A stretch of 64,000 bases of DNA from positions 3,601,001-3,665,000 of the forward strand of contig NZ_CP022540.1 of assembly GCF_002237555.1 (NCBI RefSeq), written 5' to 3'. This DNA comes from Antarctobacter heliothermus (GTDB lineage: Bacteria; Pseudomonadota; Alphaproteobacteria; Rhodobacterales; Rhodobacteraceae). Under the pieces are notes generated by a model, which worked only from the letters and a program-made list of their open reading frames with translations, was not told where the DNA came from and searched no databases. Shown in pieces: positions 1-9,311 of this stretch (positions within the stretch are counted from its first letter, which is position 1; each line of letters begins with the position of its first letter). A program made the translations under genes and the position numbers.

Positions 1-2734
1 CAGCCGCGCGCTGCGCTTTCGCCTCCAGCTCCGACCGCAGCGCCATCATATCCGACGCCCCGGTGACCCGCTGCAAAAAGGCACAGCCACCTGTGCCCAG
101 CCGTTCCGGGTCTATGGCCTCTTCGCTGACCAGCCGCGCCCCGATCTGTAGCGCCCAAAACAGCTCATAGGCGTCCACCAGAGCCGTTCGATCTTCTTTG
201 GACAACCAATCCGCCAGCCGCAACGCGCGCGGAGCCTCCCGAAGGGGACGCCCTGCAATCAGCGCACAGGTCTGCGCATACAGCTCGATGTCCTGCAAGC
301 GACCTGCACCGATCTTGGCATCCAGCGGTCCGCCCGCCGCCTTGGCCGCCGCAATGCGCGCCCGCATCTCGGCCACGGACTTGCGCAATCCACCTGCGTC
401 GCGGTCTCTTGCAATCACTTCCTGACGCAGTGCTTCGACATCCTCGGCGAGGGCCGCAGGTCCAGCAACCACCCGCGCCCGCGTCAACGCCAGATGCTCC
501 CAAGCCCAGGCCTCATCGCGCTGATAGCTCTGGTAAGACGCCCAGGAGGTCGCAACTGGCCCCTGATTGCCCGACGGGCGCAGCCGCATGTCGACCTCAT
601 ACAGCTTACCCTCGGCCATTGGCGCGGTCATCGCAGTGATCAGCGCCTGTGTCAGGCGCGCGTAATAGGTCCGGCTGGCAAGCGGCTTGCGCCCATCCGA
701 CGCCTCGACACCCTCTGCGTCATAAATCACGATCACATCCAGATCCGACCGCGCGTGCTGTCGCCGTGCGCCCAACGATCCCATCCCCAGCACCACGGCA
801 CCGCGCCCGGGTGGGGGCCCATGTTTCTCTGAAAACATCGTCTGAACCTGCGGCCAGATCCCGGCCAACACTGCCCCGGCCAGATCGGCATATGCCTTTC
901 CCGCCTCCGCCGGTTCCATCAGGCCCCGCAGTAAGTGAACGCCGATCCGGAAATGCCAGTCCTTGGCCCACCGGCGCGCAGCGTCCAGTTTCAATTCATA
1001 GTCGCCCGCGCGGTCCAATTCATCCAGCAATGCCACCCGCAACGCGTCCGCGCCCGGCCACGGGCTAAAGAAATCCCCGGCGATCACTGCGTCAAAAACA
1101 CCGGCATTGCGCGACAGATAGCGGGCCAGATCGGGCGAGGTGCCAACAATGTCCACCAGCAGGTCGATCAACTGCGGATTGGCCTCAAACAGTGAAAACA
1201 GCTGCACCCCCGCAGGCAGCCCGCGCAGGAAACTGTCAAAGGCGGCCAACGCCTCGTCCGGGCGCGCGGCCTCGGCCAGACGGCGTAGAACCTCGGGGCG
1301 CAATCGCTTGAAGATCTCTACCGCGCGCTGCGACCGCAGGCAGGGATAGCTGTGCCAGCGCGACGGCAGGGGACTGTCGGCAAACACATCGGGCGCTGAC
1401 CGCGAGTCACACGCATCCGGGGCAAAGAATCCTTCGGTCAGGTCGTGGACCTCAGTGAGACGCGCGCGCAGGTCGGTCTCTACCTCGCGCAAATCGCGTC
1501 CCATCAGACAGGCCAGCCGCTGCATACCCTCCGGGGACTTCGGCAAATCATGCGTCTGCGCATCCCCGATCATCTGTACCCGATGTTCGACCTCGCGGTG
1601 CGCGCGGTAATGCCCTGCCAGCTTGTCGGCCACATCTTGTGGCAGCCAACCTTTGGCAGCCAACCGGTGCAATCCATCGACCGTGCCACGCACCCTTAGT
1701 TCCGGATCGCGCCCGCCCGCGATCAACTGCCGGGTCTGGGTGAAAAACTCGATCTCGCGGATGCCGCCCCGCCCCAGCTTCATGTTGTGACCGGGTAATG
1801 TGATTCGCCCGTGAAAGCCCTTGTGTTCGCGAATGCGCAACCGCATGTCGTGCGCATCCTGAATGGCGGCAAAGTCCAGATGCTTGCGCCAGACAAAAGG
1901 GGTCAGCGTCTTCAAAAACCGCGCACCCGCGTCCAGATCCCCGGCAGAGGGCCGCGCCTTGATATAGGCCGCCCGCTCCCATGTGCGCCCGACGCTTTCG
2001 TAATAACGCTCCGCTGCTTCCATCGCCATACAGACGGGTGTCACAGAGGGATCGGGCCGCAACCGCAGATCGGTGCGAAAGACATAGCCCTCGCCGGTCA
2101 GATCATTCAGGGTCGCGGCCATCTTGCGCGTCGCGCGCACCAGCGTGGACCGCGCCTCATGGTAGTCGTCAGGGTCATAGCGCGTTTCATCAAACAGACA
2201 GATCAAGTCGATGTCCGATGAATAGTTCAACTCGCCCGCGCCCATCTTGCCCATGGCCAGCGCCACCATGCCGCCAGCATCGGCAATGTCGCCCTGGCCC
2301 ATTCCGGGCAGTTTTCCACGCGTGATCAACGGTGTCAGCGCTGCCCGCAGCGCAAGCGTCACCGCAAGATCGGCAAAAACTGACAGCGTGCCGGTCACCT
2401 GCTCCAACGTCCATGCGCCAGACAGATCACAAAGTGCGATCAACAAAGCAATTCGCCGCTTTGCCTCGCGCAGGGCATCGCCGATCTGACCGGGCGCCAC
2501 CTGCTGCAAACCGGCGTACACCGCCTCTACCGCCGCCTCCGGGTCCGCCACCGCGCCTTCGAGCCAGGCACTTTCCTTGAGGATCAACCCACGCAGATAG
2601 GGGCTCGACCCACCAGTGCCTTCGATCAATTCAGCCAGCGGTCCCGGTGCCCAAGGACAGGCTTCCAGCGCTTCTCGCCCGCGATCAGGCTCAAAGGCAC
2701 GCGGACAACGGGTCATGTGGTTTTCCAGAGTCAT
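1..2734 (-). CDS. glnE: Bifunctional glutamine synthetase adenylyltransferase/adenylyl-removing enzyme, 3' end outside window
   Basis: GlnE adenylylates and deadenylylates glutamine synthetase in response to PII and glutamine, so it controls nitrogen assimilation in the cytoplasm. The minus-strand frame is open from an ATG at 2734 to the left edge, about 911 codons, so only a short C-terminal part is missing. Both nucleotidyltransferase cores are visible: the N-terminal one reads YSSDIDLICLFDE followed by FRTDLRLRPD, and the C-terminal one reads RSDLDVIVIYD followed by YEVDMRLRPSGNQGP. A conserved GRGGIREIEFF stretch lies between them. A second in-frame ATG at 2716 is possible. The duplicated catalytic core makes the identity secure. 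Confidence 0.95.
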   Translation of the reverse strand, partial: MTLENHMTRCPRAFEPDRGREALEACPWAPGPLAELIEGTGGSSPYLRGLILKESAWLEGAVADPEAAVEAVYAGLQQVAPGQIGDALREAKRRIALLIALCDLSGAWTLEQVTGTLSVFADLAVTLALRAALTPLITRGKLPGMGQGDIADAGGMVALAMGKMGAGELNYSSDIDLICLFDETRYDPDDYHEARSTLVRATRKMAATLNDLTGEGYVFRTDLRLRPDPSVTPVCMAMEAAERYYESVGRTWERAAYIKARPSAGDLDAGARFLKTLTPFVWRKHLDFAAIQDAHDMRLRIREHKGFHGRITLPGHNMKLGRGGIREIEFFTQTRQLIAGGRDPELRVRGTVDGLHRLAAKGWLPQDVADKLAGHYRAHREVEHRVQMIGDAQTHDLPKSPEGMQRLACLMGRDLREVETDLRARLTEVHDLTEGFFAPDACDSRSAPDVFADSPLPSRWHSYPCLRSQRAVEIFKRLRPEVLRRLAEAARPDEALAAFDSFLRGLPAGVQLFSLFEANPQLIDLLVDIVGTSPDLARYLSRNAGVFDAVIAGDFFSPWPGADALRVALLDELDRAGDYELKLDAARRWAKDWHFRIGVHLLRGLMEPAEAGKAYADLAGAVLAGIWPQVQTMFSEKHGPPPGRGAVVLGMGSLGARRQHARSDLDVIVIYDAEGVEASDGRKPLASRTYYARLTQALITAMTAPMAEGKLYEVDMRLRPSGNQGPVATSWASYQSYQRDEAWAWEHLALTRARVVAGPAALAEDVEALRQEVIARDRDAGGLRKSVAEMRARIAAAKAAGGPLDAKIGAGRLQDIELYAQTCALIAGRPLREAPRALRLADWLSKEDRTALVDAYELFWALQIGARLVSEEAIDPERLGTGGCAFLQRVTGASDMMALRSELEAKAQRAA

Positions 2735-2831
2735 GTCCGCAGATGGCCACCAATCGCCGGCAAGCGCAACTGCCTTGCAGCCCGCGCACGTCTGACGCAA
2801 TCTGCGGGTCGCCCCCGGAATGGAGACCGCA

Positions 2832-3299
2832 ATGAGCAAGAGCTTGAAACGCGTCCACGCTGCCCTCATCGCCGCCGGCCTCACCCCCGAGATCCTCGAC
2901 GTCGGTCAGGCCCGCACGGCACAGGAAGCGGCCGACAGCGTTGGCTGCGCACTGAACCAGATCGCCAAATCGATCATCTTTCGCGCCGAAACCAGTGGCG
3001 CGGCGGTGCTCTTTCTGACCGCAGGCGGCAACCGGGTCTGCGCGGACAAAGCTACTGCCTTGGCTGGAGAACCGCTGGGCAAGGCCGACGCGGCGCTGAT
3101 CCGCTCTCAGACCGGATTTGCCATCGGAGGTGTCGCCCCGGTGGGCCACCTGACCCCAATCCGGGCCTGGATCGATCCGCGCCTGCTGACGTTTGACACG
3201 GTCTGGGCCGCCGCCGGAACACCGCGCCACGTCTTTGCCGTCGATCCCCACCGCCTGCCCGAATTGACCGGCGCCACCACCGCCGATTTCACGCACTAG
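2832..3299 (+). CDS. YbaK/EbsC-family aminoacyl-tRNA deacylase
   Basis: This 155-residue cytoplasmic protein belongs to the YbaK/ProX family, whose members hydrolyse mischarged aminoacyl-tRNA in trans, typically Cys-tRNA(Pro). Family signatures visible are AKSIIFRAE in the N-terminal third, the central FLTAGGNRVC strand and the glycine-rich loop GFAIGGVAPVGHL. The ATG at 2832 is preferred because GGAG lies 5-8 bases upstream; the ATG at 2820 would put that GGAG inside the gene. It diverges from glnE and appears to be transcribed alone. Family membership is clear but the exact tRNA substrate cannot be read from sequence. Confidence 0.88.
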   Translation: MSKSLKRVHAALIAAGLTPEILDVGQARTAQEAADSVGCALNQIAKSIIFRAETSGAAVLFLTAGGNRVCADKATALAGEPLGKADAALIRSQTGFAIGGVAPVGHLTPIRAWIDPRLLTFDTVWAAAGTPRHVFAVDPHRLPELTGATTADFTH

Positions 3300-3312
3300 G
3301 GCCTATCTGCGG

Positions 3313-3372
3313 CTTCTTCTGTCCAAAAATATCCCGGGGGAGTCGACCAAAGGGAGACGGGGGCAGCGCCCC
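3313..3372. repeat. GC-rich intergenic repeat, copy A
   Basis: The stretch runs TTCTTCTGTCC, AAAAATATCCCGGGGG, a variable segment, CAAAGG, then a GGGGGCAGCGCCCC end. The same order occurs on the same strand at 56561-56618 with a few substitutions. Both copies lie just outside coding genes. The GGGGC-AG-GCCCC end can form a small hairpin. Similar elements are familiar between genes of Rhodobacteraceae; function unknown. Confidence 0.6.
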
Positions 3373-3406
3373 AATCTTTGCAACCCATTGAAAATAAACG
3401 ACCCTT

Positions 3407-3491
3407 TGTGAAAATGTAAAATACATTCACATACCCCCTTGAAAGACGCGCGCCCAATTCCGATCTGCTACAATGTGAAAGACATTCACAT
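3407..3491. promoter_or_regulatory. Duplicated palindromic operator-like element upstream of the DUF2852 gene
   Basis: Two copies of AATGT-N5-ACATT followed by CACAT lie at 3413-3432 and 3472-3491, 59 bp apart start to start. The first core, AATGTAAAATACATT (3413-3427), is a perfect 6+3+6 palindrome. The second, at 3472-3486, also sits inside the wider inverted repeat ATGTGAA-N5-TTCACAT. The second copy ends 22 bp before the start codon at 3514, so a bound protein could block transcription or initiation. The regulator is not identifiable from this window. Confidence 0.5.
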
Positions 3492-3513
3492 CACACACCG
3501 AACGGAGAGACAC

Positions 3514-3951
3514 ATGACCACCGCCGCATATACGACCCACCTGCCCGCCAATGCCGGCTGGCTTACACGGGCCGAGGCATGGCTGGATCACAAGGGCAAA
3601 GGTGCCTGGATCGCGGCCATGGTTCTCGGGTTCGTCTTCTTCTGGCCTGTCGGCCTTGCCTTTCTTGCCTACATGATCTGGAGCAAACGCATGTTTTCGA
3701 AATCCTGCCGCACCAACGGACGCCACCACGAAGGCCGCAAAGCGGCGTGGGCCGCGATGAAACCCTCTGGCAACCGTGCGTTCGATGCCTACAAGACTGA
3801 GACGCTCCGCCGCCTCGAGTCCGAGCAGGAAGCCTTTCAGGAGTTCCTGGAACGTCTGCGCGAAGCAAAGGACAAGACCGAGTTCGACCAGTTCATGGAT
3901 GACCGCGCCCGCCGTGCCCGGTCCGAAACGGAAGAAACGGAACACGCCTGA
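3514..3951 (+). CDS. DUF2852 family membrane protein
   Basis: This 145-residue protein resembles the DUF2852 family found widely in alphaproteobacteria, function unknown. One hydrophobic segment (about residues 28-52, AWIAAMVLGFVFFWPVGLAFLAYMIW) is followed by a charged, mostly helical cytoplasmic region rich in Arg and Glu that includes RRLESEQEAFQEFLERLREA, probably a coiled coil. The ATG at 3514 is preferred to an in-frame upstream start at 3439 because GGAGAG precedes it and the duplicated operator-like element would otherwise be coding. A hairpin terminator follows the stop, then an RDD-family gene on the same strand. Confidence 0.8.
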   Translation: MTTAAYTTHLPANAGWLTRAEAWLDHKGKGAWIAAMVLGFVFFWPVGLAFLAYMIWSKRMFSKSCRTNGRHHEGRKAAWAAMKPSGNRAFDAYKTETLRRLESEQEAFQEFLERLREAKDKTEFDQFMDDRARRARSETEETEHA

Positions 3952-3958
3952 CCACATG

Positions 3959-3978
3959 GACGCCCCTCCGGGGGCGTC
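3959..3978 (+). terminator. Hairpin between the DUF2852 and RDD genes
   Basis: A perfect 8-bp stem GACGCCCC/GGGGCGTC with a TCCG loop starts 8 bases after the stop codon and is followed by a short pyrimidine tract ending in TTTT. It should terminate or attenuate transcription before the RDD gene at 4006. Confidence 0.65.
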
Positions 3979-4005
3979 ACCCCTCTTTTCTGCCAGGAGT
4001 AAAAA

Positions 4006-4449
4006 ATGTATTCCGAGCCTATGTCCCACCTGCCAGACCCCGAACGTCAGGTCGCCTTTTACGATGGCGTGACCGTCAAGCGCGGCTTGGCCTGGGTGGT
4101 CGACACCGTGCTCATCGCACTGATCACCCTCCCCATTTCCGTGTTTTCCATCGTCGGATTGTTTATCCTGCCGTTGATGTTCTTGATCATCGGTTTTCTG
4201 TACCGCTGGATGTTCATCGCGGGCGGTTCCTCGACTCCGGGGATGCGCTTGATGTCGATCGAGTTCCGCAATTCCCATGGCGCGCGGCTGGATGGGGGCG
4301 AGGCCTTTTTGCATACGCTGGGCTTTACGGTGATTTCCTCGACGGTGATTCTGCAACTAGGCTCCATCGTGATGATGTTCGTGACCGAACGCGGCCAGGG
4401 TCTGCATGACATGCTATTGGGGACTGTCGCGCTCAACCGTCGCTATTGA
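4006..4449 (+). CDS. RDD family membrane protein
   Basis: This 147-residue protein has the RDD layout: KRGLAWVVDTVLIALITLP in the first membrane segment, a second hydrophobic segment around residues 45-75, then STPGMRLMSIEF and a third segment ending in the HDMLLGTVAL motif typical of the family. The AGGAG six bases upstream supports the ATG at 4006. RDD proteins are integral inner-membrane proteins of mostly unknown function, some linked to ion transport. The gene lies between two hairpin terminators, so it is probably a short unit with the DUF2852 gene upstream. Confidence 0.85.
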   Translation: MYSEPMSHLPDPERQVAFYDGVTVKRGLAWVVDTVLIALITLPISVFSIVGLFILPLMFLIIGFLYRWMFIAGGSSTPGMRLMSIEFRNSHGARLDGGEAFLHTLGFTVISSTVILQLGSIVMMFVTERGQGLHDMLLGTVALNRRY

Positions 4450-4515
4450 GGCAACAGAGACGCGCGATCAGCCGGATTTTCCCCGACAGCGCTACCGTTT
4501 ACCATGATATAGGAA

Positions 4516-4537
4516 AGGCCCCGCCGGTGCGGGGCCT
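4516..4537 (+). terminator. Hairpin downstream of the RDD gene
   Basis: A perfect 9-bp stem AGGCCCCGC/GCGGGGCCT with a CGGT loop lies about 65 bases after the RDD stop. The U tract is poor, so termination may be partial or bidirectional. Confidence 0.55.
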
Positions 4538-4611
4538 AATGCGTTGTAGGACTTGGCGATGGTCGGGATCATTGTTACCTTTTCATTAAATTGACGAGGT
4601 ATTCAGGTCCG

Positions 4612-5424
4612 ATGCGCCACTCGCTGCCGCTAGCTCCACAGTTCTATGTGACGGCTCCCCAGCCTTGCCCCTATCTGGAGGGCCGGATGGAGCGAAAGTT
4701 GTTCACAGCCTTACAAGGAGAGTCGTCACAGAAACTGAACGACTCGCTGTCGAAACAGGGCTTTCGCCGTTCGCAGAACGTGCTGTATCGGCCGTCCTGT
4801 GCCGATTGCGCTGCCTGTCTTTCGGCCCGAATCGACGTCACCCGGTTTAAACCGTCGCGCAATCAGCGCCGGGTCCAGCGTCGCAACGCCCATATCGAAC
4901 GGCGCGCAACCAGCCCATGGGCGACCGAAGAACAATACGATCTGTTCCGCCGGTATCTGGACGAGCGCCACGCAGATGGCGGCATGGCGGATATGGACGT
5001 TTTTGAATTTGCCGCCATGGTCGAGGAGACACCGATCCGCAGCCGCGTAATCGAATACATAGATCGCGACAGCGGCGCGTTGATTGCCACCTGCCTGACC
5101 GACATGTTGGATGACGGTCTATCTATGGTCTATTCGTTTTACGAACCCGATCTGGCACGCAATTCGTTGGGCAAGTGGATGATCCTCGATCATATCGAGA
5201 TCGCCCGTGAAGCTGGATTGCCCTACGTCTATTTGGGCTACTGGGTGCCCGGTAGCGACAAGATGGGCTACAAGGCAGAGTTCAACGCGCTGGAAATCTT
5301 CCGCCGCGATGGCTGGGAACGGCTGGAAAACGTCGGAGATTTCAACGCTGAAATGCACCCGCTGTCGACAGATCCGATTGCCGAACAGGTCGCCAACATC
5401 TCTTTTCCCGATACACGCGGCTGA
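4612..5424 (+). CDS. bpt: Aspartate/glutamate leucyltransferase (N-end rule)
   Basis: Bpt transfers leucine from Leu-tRNA to proteins with N-terminal Asp or Glu and so marks them for ClpS/ClpAP degradation. The 270-residue product shows the family start [22 protein letters not shown], the Cys motif [12 protein letters not shown], and the conserved C-terminal part [20 protein letters not shown]. The ATG at 4612 is chosen over an in-frame TTG at 4591 because family members begin at MRH. Length matches the family. It appears monocistronic; no terminator is evident immediately after it. Confidence 0.92.
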   Translation: MRHSLPLAPQFYVTAPQPCPYLEGRMERKLFTALQGESSQKLNDSLSKQGFRRSQNVLYRPSCADCAACLSARIDVTRFKPSRNQRRVQRRNAHIERRATSPWATEEQYDLFRRYLDERHADGGMADMDVFEFAAMVEETPIRSRVIEYIDRDSGALIATCLTDMLDDGLSMVYSFYEPDLARNSLGKWMILDHIEIAREAGLPYVYLGYWVPGSDKMGYKAEFNALEIFRRDGWERLENVGDFNAEMHPLSTDPIAEQVANISFPDTRG

Positions 5425-5592
5425 TCCAGCAATCTGCATTGATGGCCACGATTGCCGCGCACAAGGGGCGCCGGCCTTCGATCATGGTCGCGTGTTCAAT
5501 CGATCACCGACGCTGATTATCGTCACACAAAAAATTGACCGAAAGGTCAAATCTGCTCTCCACATCCGCCCCGTAAAAAGTTAGTCGGAGGC

Positions 5593-5829
5593 ATGACACA
5601 ACCAGAAGAATATCTCCCGGCTTTTCTTGCGAACATAGAGTCGCTCGACCCCGTCAGCCAGATCGGTCACACGCGGGGCCTTGTCGTCGGGATATTGGAA
5701 CATCTTGGCTACGTTCTGGCGCGGGATACCGGCACATCAGCTGCGACCTCGGCCTTTATTCTGGCGGCTGATCTGGAAAAACGCCTGACCAATCTAGAAC
5801 AGATGATCGGGTCTGACGCGCCGTCCTGA
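5593..5829 (+). CDS. Small conserved-looking hypothetical protein (78 aa)
   Basis: A 78-residue soluble protein of unknown function. It has a good ribosome binding site (CGGAGG, 5 bases before the ATG) and ordinary coding character, and is followed by a clear terminator. The sequence is mildly acidic and mostly helical, with no signal peptide or membrane segment and no recognised motif. The 168 bases upstream, after bpt, hold no gene that I can support. Confidence 0.6.
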   Translation: MTQPEEYLPAFLANIESLDPVSQIGHTRGLVVGILEHLGYVLARDTGTSAATSAFILAADLEKRLTNLEQMIGSDAPS

Positions 5830-5853
5830 CACTTCGCGCGGGGACGACATGCA

Positions 5854-5883
5854 AAAAGGGCAAGCTGTGACGCCTGCCCTTTT
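5854..5883. terminator. Bidirectional terminator between convergent genes
   Basis: The 9-bp stem AAAAGGGCA/TGCCCTTTT with a 12-base loop ends in TTTTC on the plus strand and has an A-run giving U's on the minus strand. It lies between the small plus-strand gene and the leftward TRAP operon, so it can stop both. Confidence 0.75.
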
Positions 5884-5909
5884 CTCATTATCTCGTTTCC
5901 GATGCCCGA

Positions 5910-8270
5910 TCAGCGCCCCAGCAACGAAGGAACGATGGTCACGATCCCTGGGAACAGCGCCAGAATGGCCAGTCCCAGTACCTGGATCAACACAAACGGG
6001 ATCACACCACGATAGATATGTCCCGTCGTGACCTCCTTGGGCGCCACGCCGCGCAGATAGAACAGCGCAAAGCCAAAGGGTGGAGTCAGGAACGACGTTT
6101 GCAGGTTCACCGCGATCATGATCGTCACCCATTTCGGATCGAAGTGCGCCCCATAGATCACCGGCCCCACAATCGGCACCACGATGTAAATGATCTCAAG
6201 GAAATCCAGCACAAAGCCCAAGATGAACAGGATGATCATCACGATGATAAAGGCGGTGCGCGGATCGTCAAAGCTGCGCAGGAACTGCTGGATGTATTCC
6301 TCACCCCCGAATGAGATCACCACAAGGTTCAACAGCTGCGAGGCGATCAGGATGGTAAAGACCATCGAGGTCACCTTGGCCGTTTCCCGCACCGCTGGCG
6401 TCAGAACTCCGGATCGGAACAGAACCCAACAGCTGAACAGCAGACCGAAAAGCGCGTACAGCCAGCAGACATAGGCAAAGAAGAACGCCACCCAAGTCTC
6501 GAACGAAACGTTTTCCGTGTTGATGCGCAGGTCAAAGTTGATGCCCGTCAGGATCATCAGAACCACGGCCAGAGTCGACCAGATGACAATCTTGGGGCTC
6601 CGGTCTTCTTCCGACAGCTTGCGATAGGCGGCCAGCATGATGGCCCCTGCCGCCCCCAGCGCCGCAGCGGGAGTCGGGTTGGTGATGCCGCCAAGGATCG
6701 ACCCCAGCACCGCCACGATCAAGACCAGCGGCGGGAAGACCACGCGCAACAGTTCGTTCTTGGACAGGCGGCCCATGGCATGAAAACAGCCGTAGATCGT
6801 GATTGCCCAAGGCAGCGCCATCAGCAGCACTGTCGTCAAAGAGGATGTGGTCGGCGACAGAAGGAAGATATCGACCAGCAACCCCAGAACAAGGCCACCC
6901 GCGCCGATCTGCAAGGGCAGTGGATTGGCCGAGGGAGACACGCCGCGCGCCACCGAAAGGATCAGGCCAAACATGATGGTCAGGATCGCAATGCCGGTGC
7001 CGACAGGTGCGGCATTGTCAATGGTCTGGGCCCGAAGCGCGGTGATCTCTTCAGCGGACAGGCGCGTACTGGTTTGCGTTCCGCCACCTGCGTCGATGTC
7101 AGCCTGTTCAGCCACGGCCGTGTCCCAGGCTTTTTGACCGTGCAGGTCAATCATCGACGCTTTGCATGTGTCCGACACATTCGTGCGCAAGGATGCAGTG
7201 TCACCCGTTTCCGTAAAGGTGTTGACCTGCGTCGTTTGCGTACCCACCAGCCCAACCTGGGCCAGTAGTATCGTGCCCGCAATCAGCGCCACAGGGACAC
7301 CGACATACCAGGTAAACGCCTCGCCGCGTGTAACGGGCTCTCCGGTGGAATCACCCATCTCCACAGCGGGTGCCTTGGACGGGTTCAGCATGGCGTAGAC
7401 AAAGGCATACAGCGCATAAAGCACCGCCAGCAGGATGCCCGGCAGCAGCGCCGCTTGGAACAACGTGCCGACAGAGACCACTGCCGGTGTGCCCAGATAG
7501 GTCAGCGCGTCGCTACAACCCGCAAGTTGCGCCCGCGATTCCTGTGCCGCCGAATAAAGATCCCCGGCCAGCGTGCCCAGCAGGACAATCACGATAGAGG
7601 GTGGAATGATCTGCCCCAGCGTACCAGAGGCGGCAATCACACCTGTCGCCAGTTCCGGCGCGTAGTTGTTGCGCAGCATGGTCGGCAAGGCGAGCAGGCC
7701 CATGGTGACGACAGTCGCGCCGACGATCCCGGTCGAGGCCGCCAGAAAGGCACCCACAACCACGATTGACACGGCCAGACCGCCGGGCAGCGGGCCAAAG
7801 ACCCGCGCCATGGTGGTCAACAGATCGTTGGCGATCTTGGAACGTTCCAGAACGATACCCATCAGGACGAACATCAGAACCGCCAGCAGAGTCTCAATGG
7901 ACTGCCCGGCGATGACCCGTTCGTTGATGCGATTGGTGATACCCGCGATGACGCGTTTCATCGCGCCTTCGTAATCCCCTGCGGGAAAGATCGAATCCGC
8001 TGCCACACGGGGCAGATCAGGATATCGGAAGATCGAGATGGCCTTTTCCGGAACTCCGGAGGCGATCAGAGCCGAATACGGTTCTGACGAACTGTCGATT
8101 GCCTGGTGAACAAGAATGCCCGCGCTGTCCAGCGCGGCGATGATACCGAAGGAGATGACCCCGGCACCGCCGATGGCAAAGGCCACCGGAAAGCCCGAGA
8201 GGATCGCCGAAAAAAGCGCGAGAAAGACGATGATCAGGCCGATCTCGACGCCGTCCAATCCGAATAGCAT
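5910..8270 (-). CDS. TRAP transporter large permease subunit (DctM type), extended form
   Basis: DctM carries the substrate path of tripartite Na+-dependent (TRAP) importers in the inner membrane. At 786 residues this is far longer than the usual 430 or so. The N-terminal half holds DctM segments including GATVVTMGLLALPTMLRNNY and the GTLGQIIPPSIVIVLLGTLAGDLY motif. A polar stretch with little hydrophobicity (about residues 350-430) interrupts the membrane segments, and the C-terminal half holds further DctM segments including LGFVLDFLEIIYIVVPIVGP. It is the third gene of the DctP-DctQ-DctM operon, 15 bp after DctQ. Confidence 0.9.
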   Translation of the reverse strand: MLFGLDGVEIGLIIVFLALFSAILSGFPVAFAIGGAGVISFGIIAALDSAGILVHQAIDSSSEPYSALIASGVPEKAISIFRYPDLPRVAADSIFPAGDYEGAMKRVIAGITNRINERVIAGQSIETLLAVLMFVLMGIVLERSKIANDLLTTMARVFGPLPGGLAVSIVVVGAFLAASTGIVGATVVTMGLLALPTMLRNNYAPELATGVIAASGTLGQIIPPSIVIVLLGTLAGDLYSAAQESRAQLAGCSDALTYLGTPAVVSVGTLFQAALLPGILLAVLYALYAFVYAMLNPSKAPAVEMGDSTGEPVTRGEAFTWYVGVPVALIAGTILLAQVGLVGTQTTQVNTFTETGDTASLRTNVSDTCKASMIDLHGQKAWDTAVAEQADIDAGGGTQTSTRLSAEEITALRAQTIDNAAPVGTGIAILTIMFGLILSVARGVSPSANPLPLQIGAGGLVLGLLVDIFLLSPTTSSLTTVLLMALPWAITIYGCFHAMGRLSKNELLRVVFPPLVLIVAVLGSILGGITNPTPAAALGAAGAIMLAAYRKLSEEDRSPKIVIWSTLAVVLMILTGINFDLRINTENVSFETWVAFFFAYVCWLYALFGLLFSCWVLFRSGVLTPAVRETAKVTSMVFTILIASQLLNLVVISFGGEEYIQQFLRSFDDPRTAFIIVMIILFILGFVLDFLEIIYIVVPIVGPVIYGAHFDPKWVTIMIAVNLQTSFLTPPFGFALFYLRGVAPKEVTTGHIYRGVIPFVLIQVLGLAILALFPGIVTIVPSLLGR

Positions 8271-8285
8271 TGTCCTACTGCCCCT

Positions 8286-9245
8286 TTAGAATTCTGCGTG
8301 ATCGTAGGGCTCTTCGCCCTGCTCGATCACGTCTTTGTCCAGATATTTGCCGTCGCTTTCGGGGCCTTCGATCCACTCTAGGTAAGAGCGGTAGAAAAAG
8401 GACCATGCATGGACAAAGATCATGCCGATCATGACCAGCATCAGGACCTTGAACAGAAAGTAACCGTTAAAGCCGTTTGGCGAAAAACCGATTGTCTCGA
8501 CGTTCCAGCGCAGCGCGCGCGCCTTTAGCACAAGTCGGTCCAACTGGTCCGTGGCGTTCACCGGCGGAACGATCATCGAACGCCACATGAAGGTCCATGT
8601 GAACATCCAGATCAGCACCGCCATCGGCAACATGAAGAAAAGCGAGCCAAACATGTCAATCACCCGCTTGGTGCGGTGCGACACGGCGGCATAGACAAGG
8701 TCAACGCGCACATGGCCGCCCTGCACAAAGGTGTAGGTCAAGCACAGCGCGACCACCATCGCATTGTAAAGTTTCAGCTCTTCGGCATACCAGGAGATGT
8801 CGAACTGCAGCGGGATACCAAAGCCGAACACGATGTCGGGCCGGGTAAAGATCCGCTGCAGGAAGACAATGACCACCTGTTGCAGCACCATCAAAAGACC
8901 GGCCCAAGCGGCAAAGCGACCGACGGTATTGGCAAAGCCCTCCAGCACCCGAACCACACCCCAGAGAAAGGTGTTTTTCCAAACTCCAAAGGCAAAGATC
9001 ACCAGGAAGAAGACGAACACCACAAAGAAAAACTCAACCGAGGCGCCGTAGTAGACCAGCCGCATCATCGATTGCTTTTGTTCCAACGTCTCCATTCCGC
9101 TCGTCCAGCCCAGCCAGTCGGCGGAATGCGTCACCGCATATCCCAGATTGTAGAACGCCATGGCGAGGTTTTGCAGGATCCAGACAATCCCGTCCCCCAA
9201 CGCTCCCATGAATTGCCCGAAACCGGCAGGCTCTGTTTCTTCCAT
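8286..9245 (-). CDS. TRAP transporter small permease subunit (DctQ type), extended form
   Basis: The DctQ membrane subunit pairs with DctM. At 319 residues it is nearly twice the usual length, as in the large 2-oxoacid-type TRAP systems. Several hydrophobic segments are visible (for example FFFVVFVFFLVIFAFGVW and LFFMLPMAVLIWMFTWTF), together with the DctQ signature GGHVRVDLVYAAVSHRTKRVID. The ATG at 9245 has GGGGGA five bases upstream; an in-frame GTG at 9257 is an alternative. It lies between the binding-protein gene and DctM. Confidence 0.87.
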   Translation of the reverse strand: MEETEPAGFGQFMGALGDGIVWILQNLAMAFYNLGYAVTHSADWLGWTSGMETLEQKQSMMRLVYYGASVEFFFVVFVFFLVIFAFGVWKNTFLWGVVRVLEGFANTVGRFAAWAGLLMVLQQVVIVFLQRIFTRPDIVFGFGIPLQFDISWYAEELKLYNAMVVALCLTYTFVQGGHVRVDLVYAAVSHRTKRVIDMFGSLFFMLPMAVLIWMFTWTFMWRSMIVPPVNATDQLDRLVLKARALRWNVETIGFSPNGFNGYFLFKVLMLVMIGMIFVHAWSFFYRSYLEWIEGPESDGKYLDKDVIEQGEEPYDHAEF

Positions 9246-9311
9246 TAGTCCCCCCACACCCTGTAGGATTCGTCTAACCCGGGTTGATCGGCGCCAGACG
9301 TAGCACGAAAA

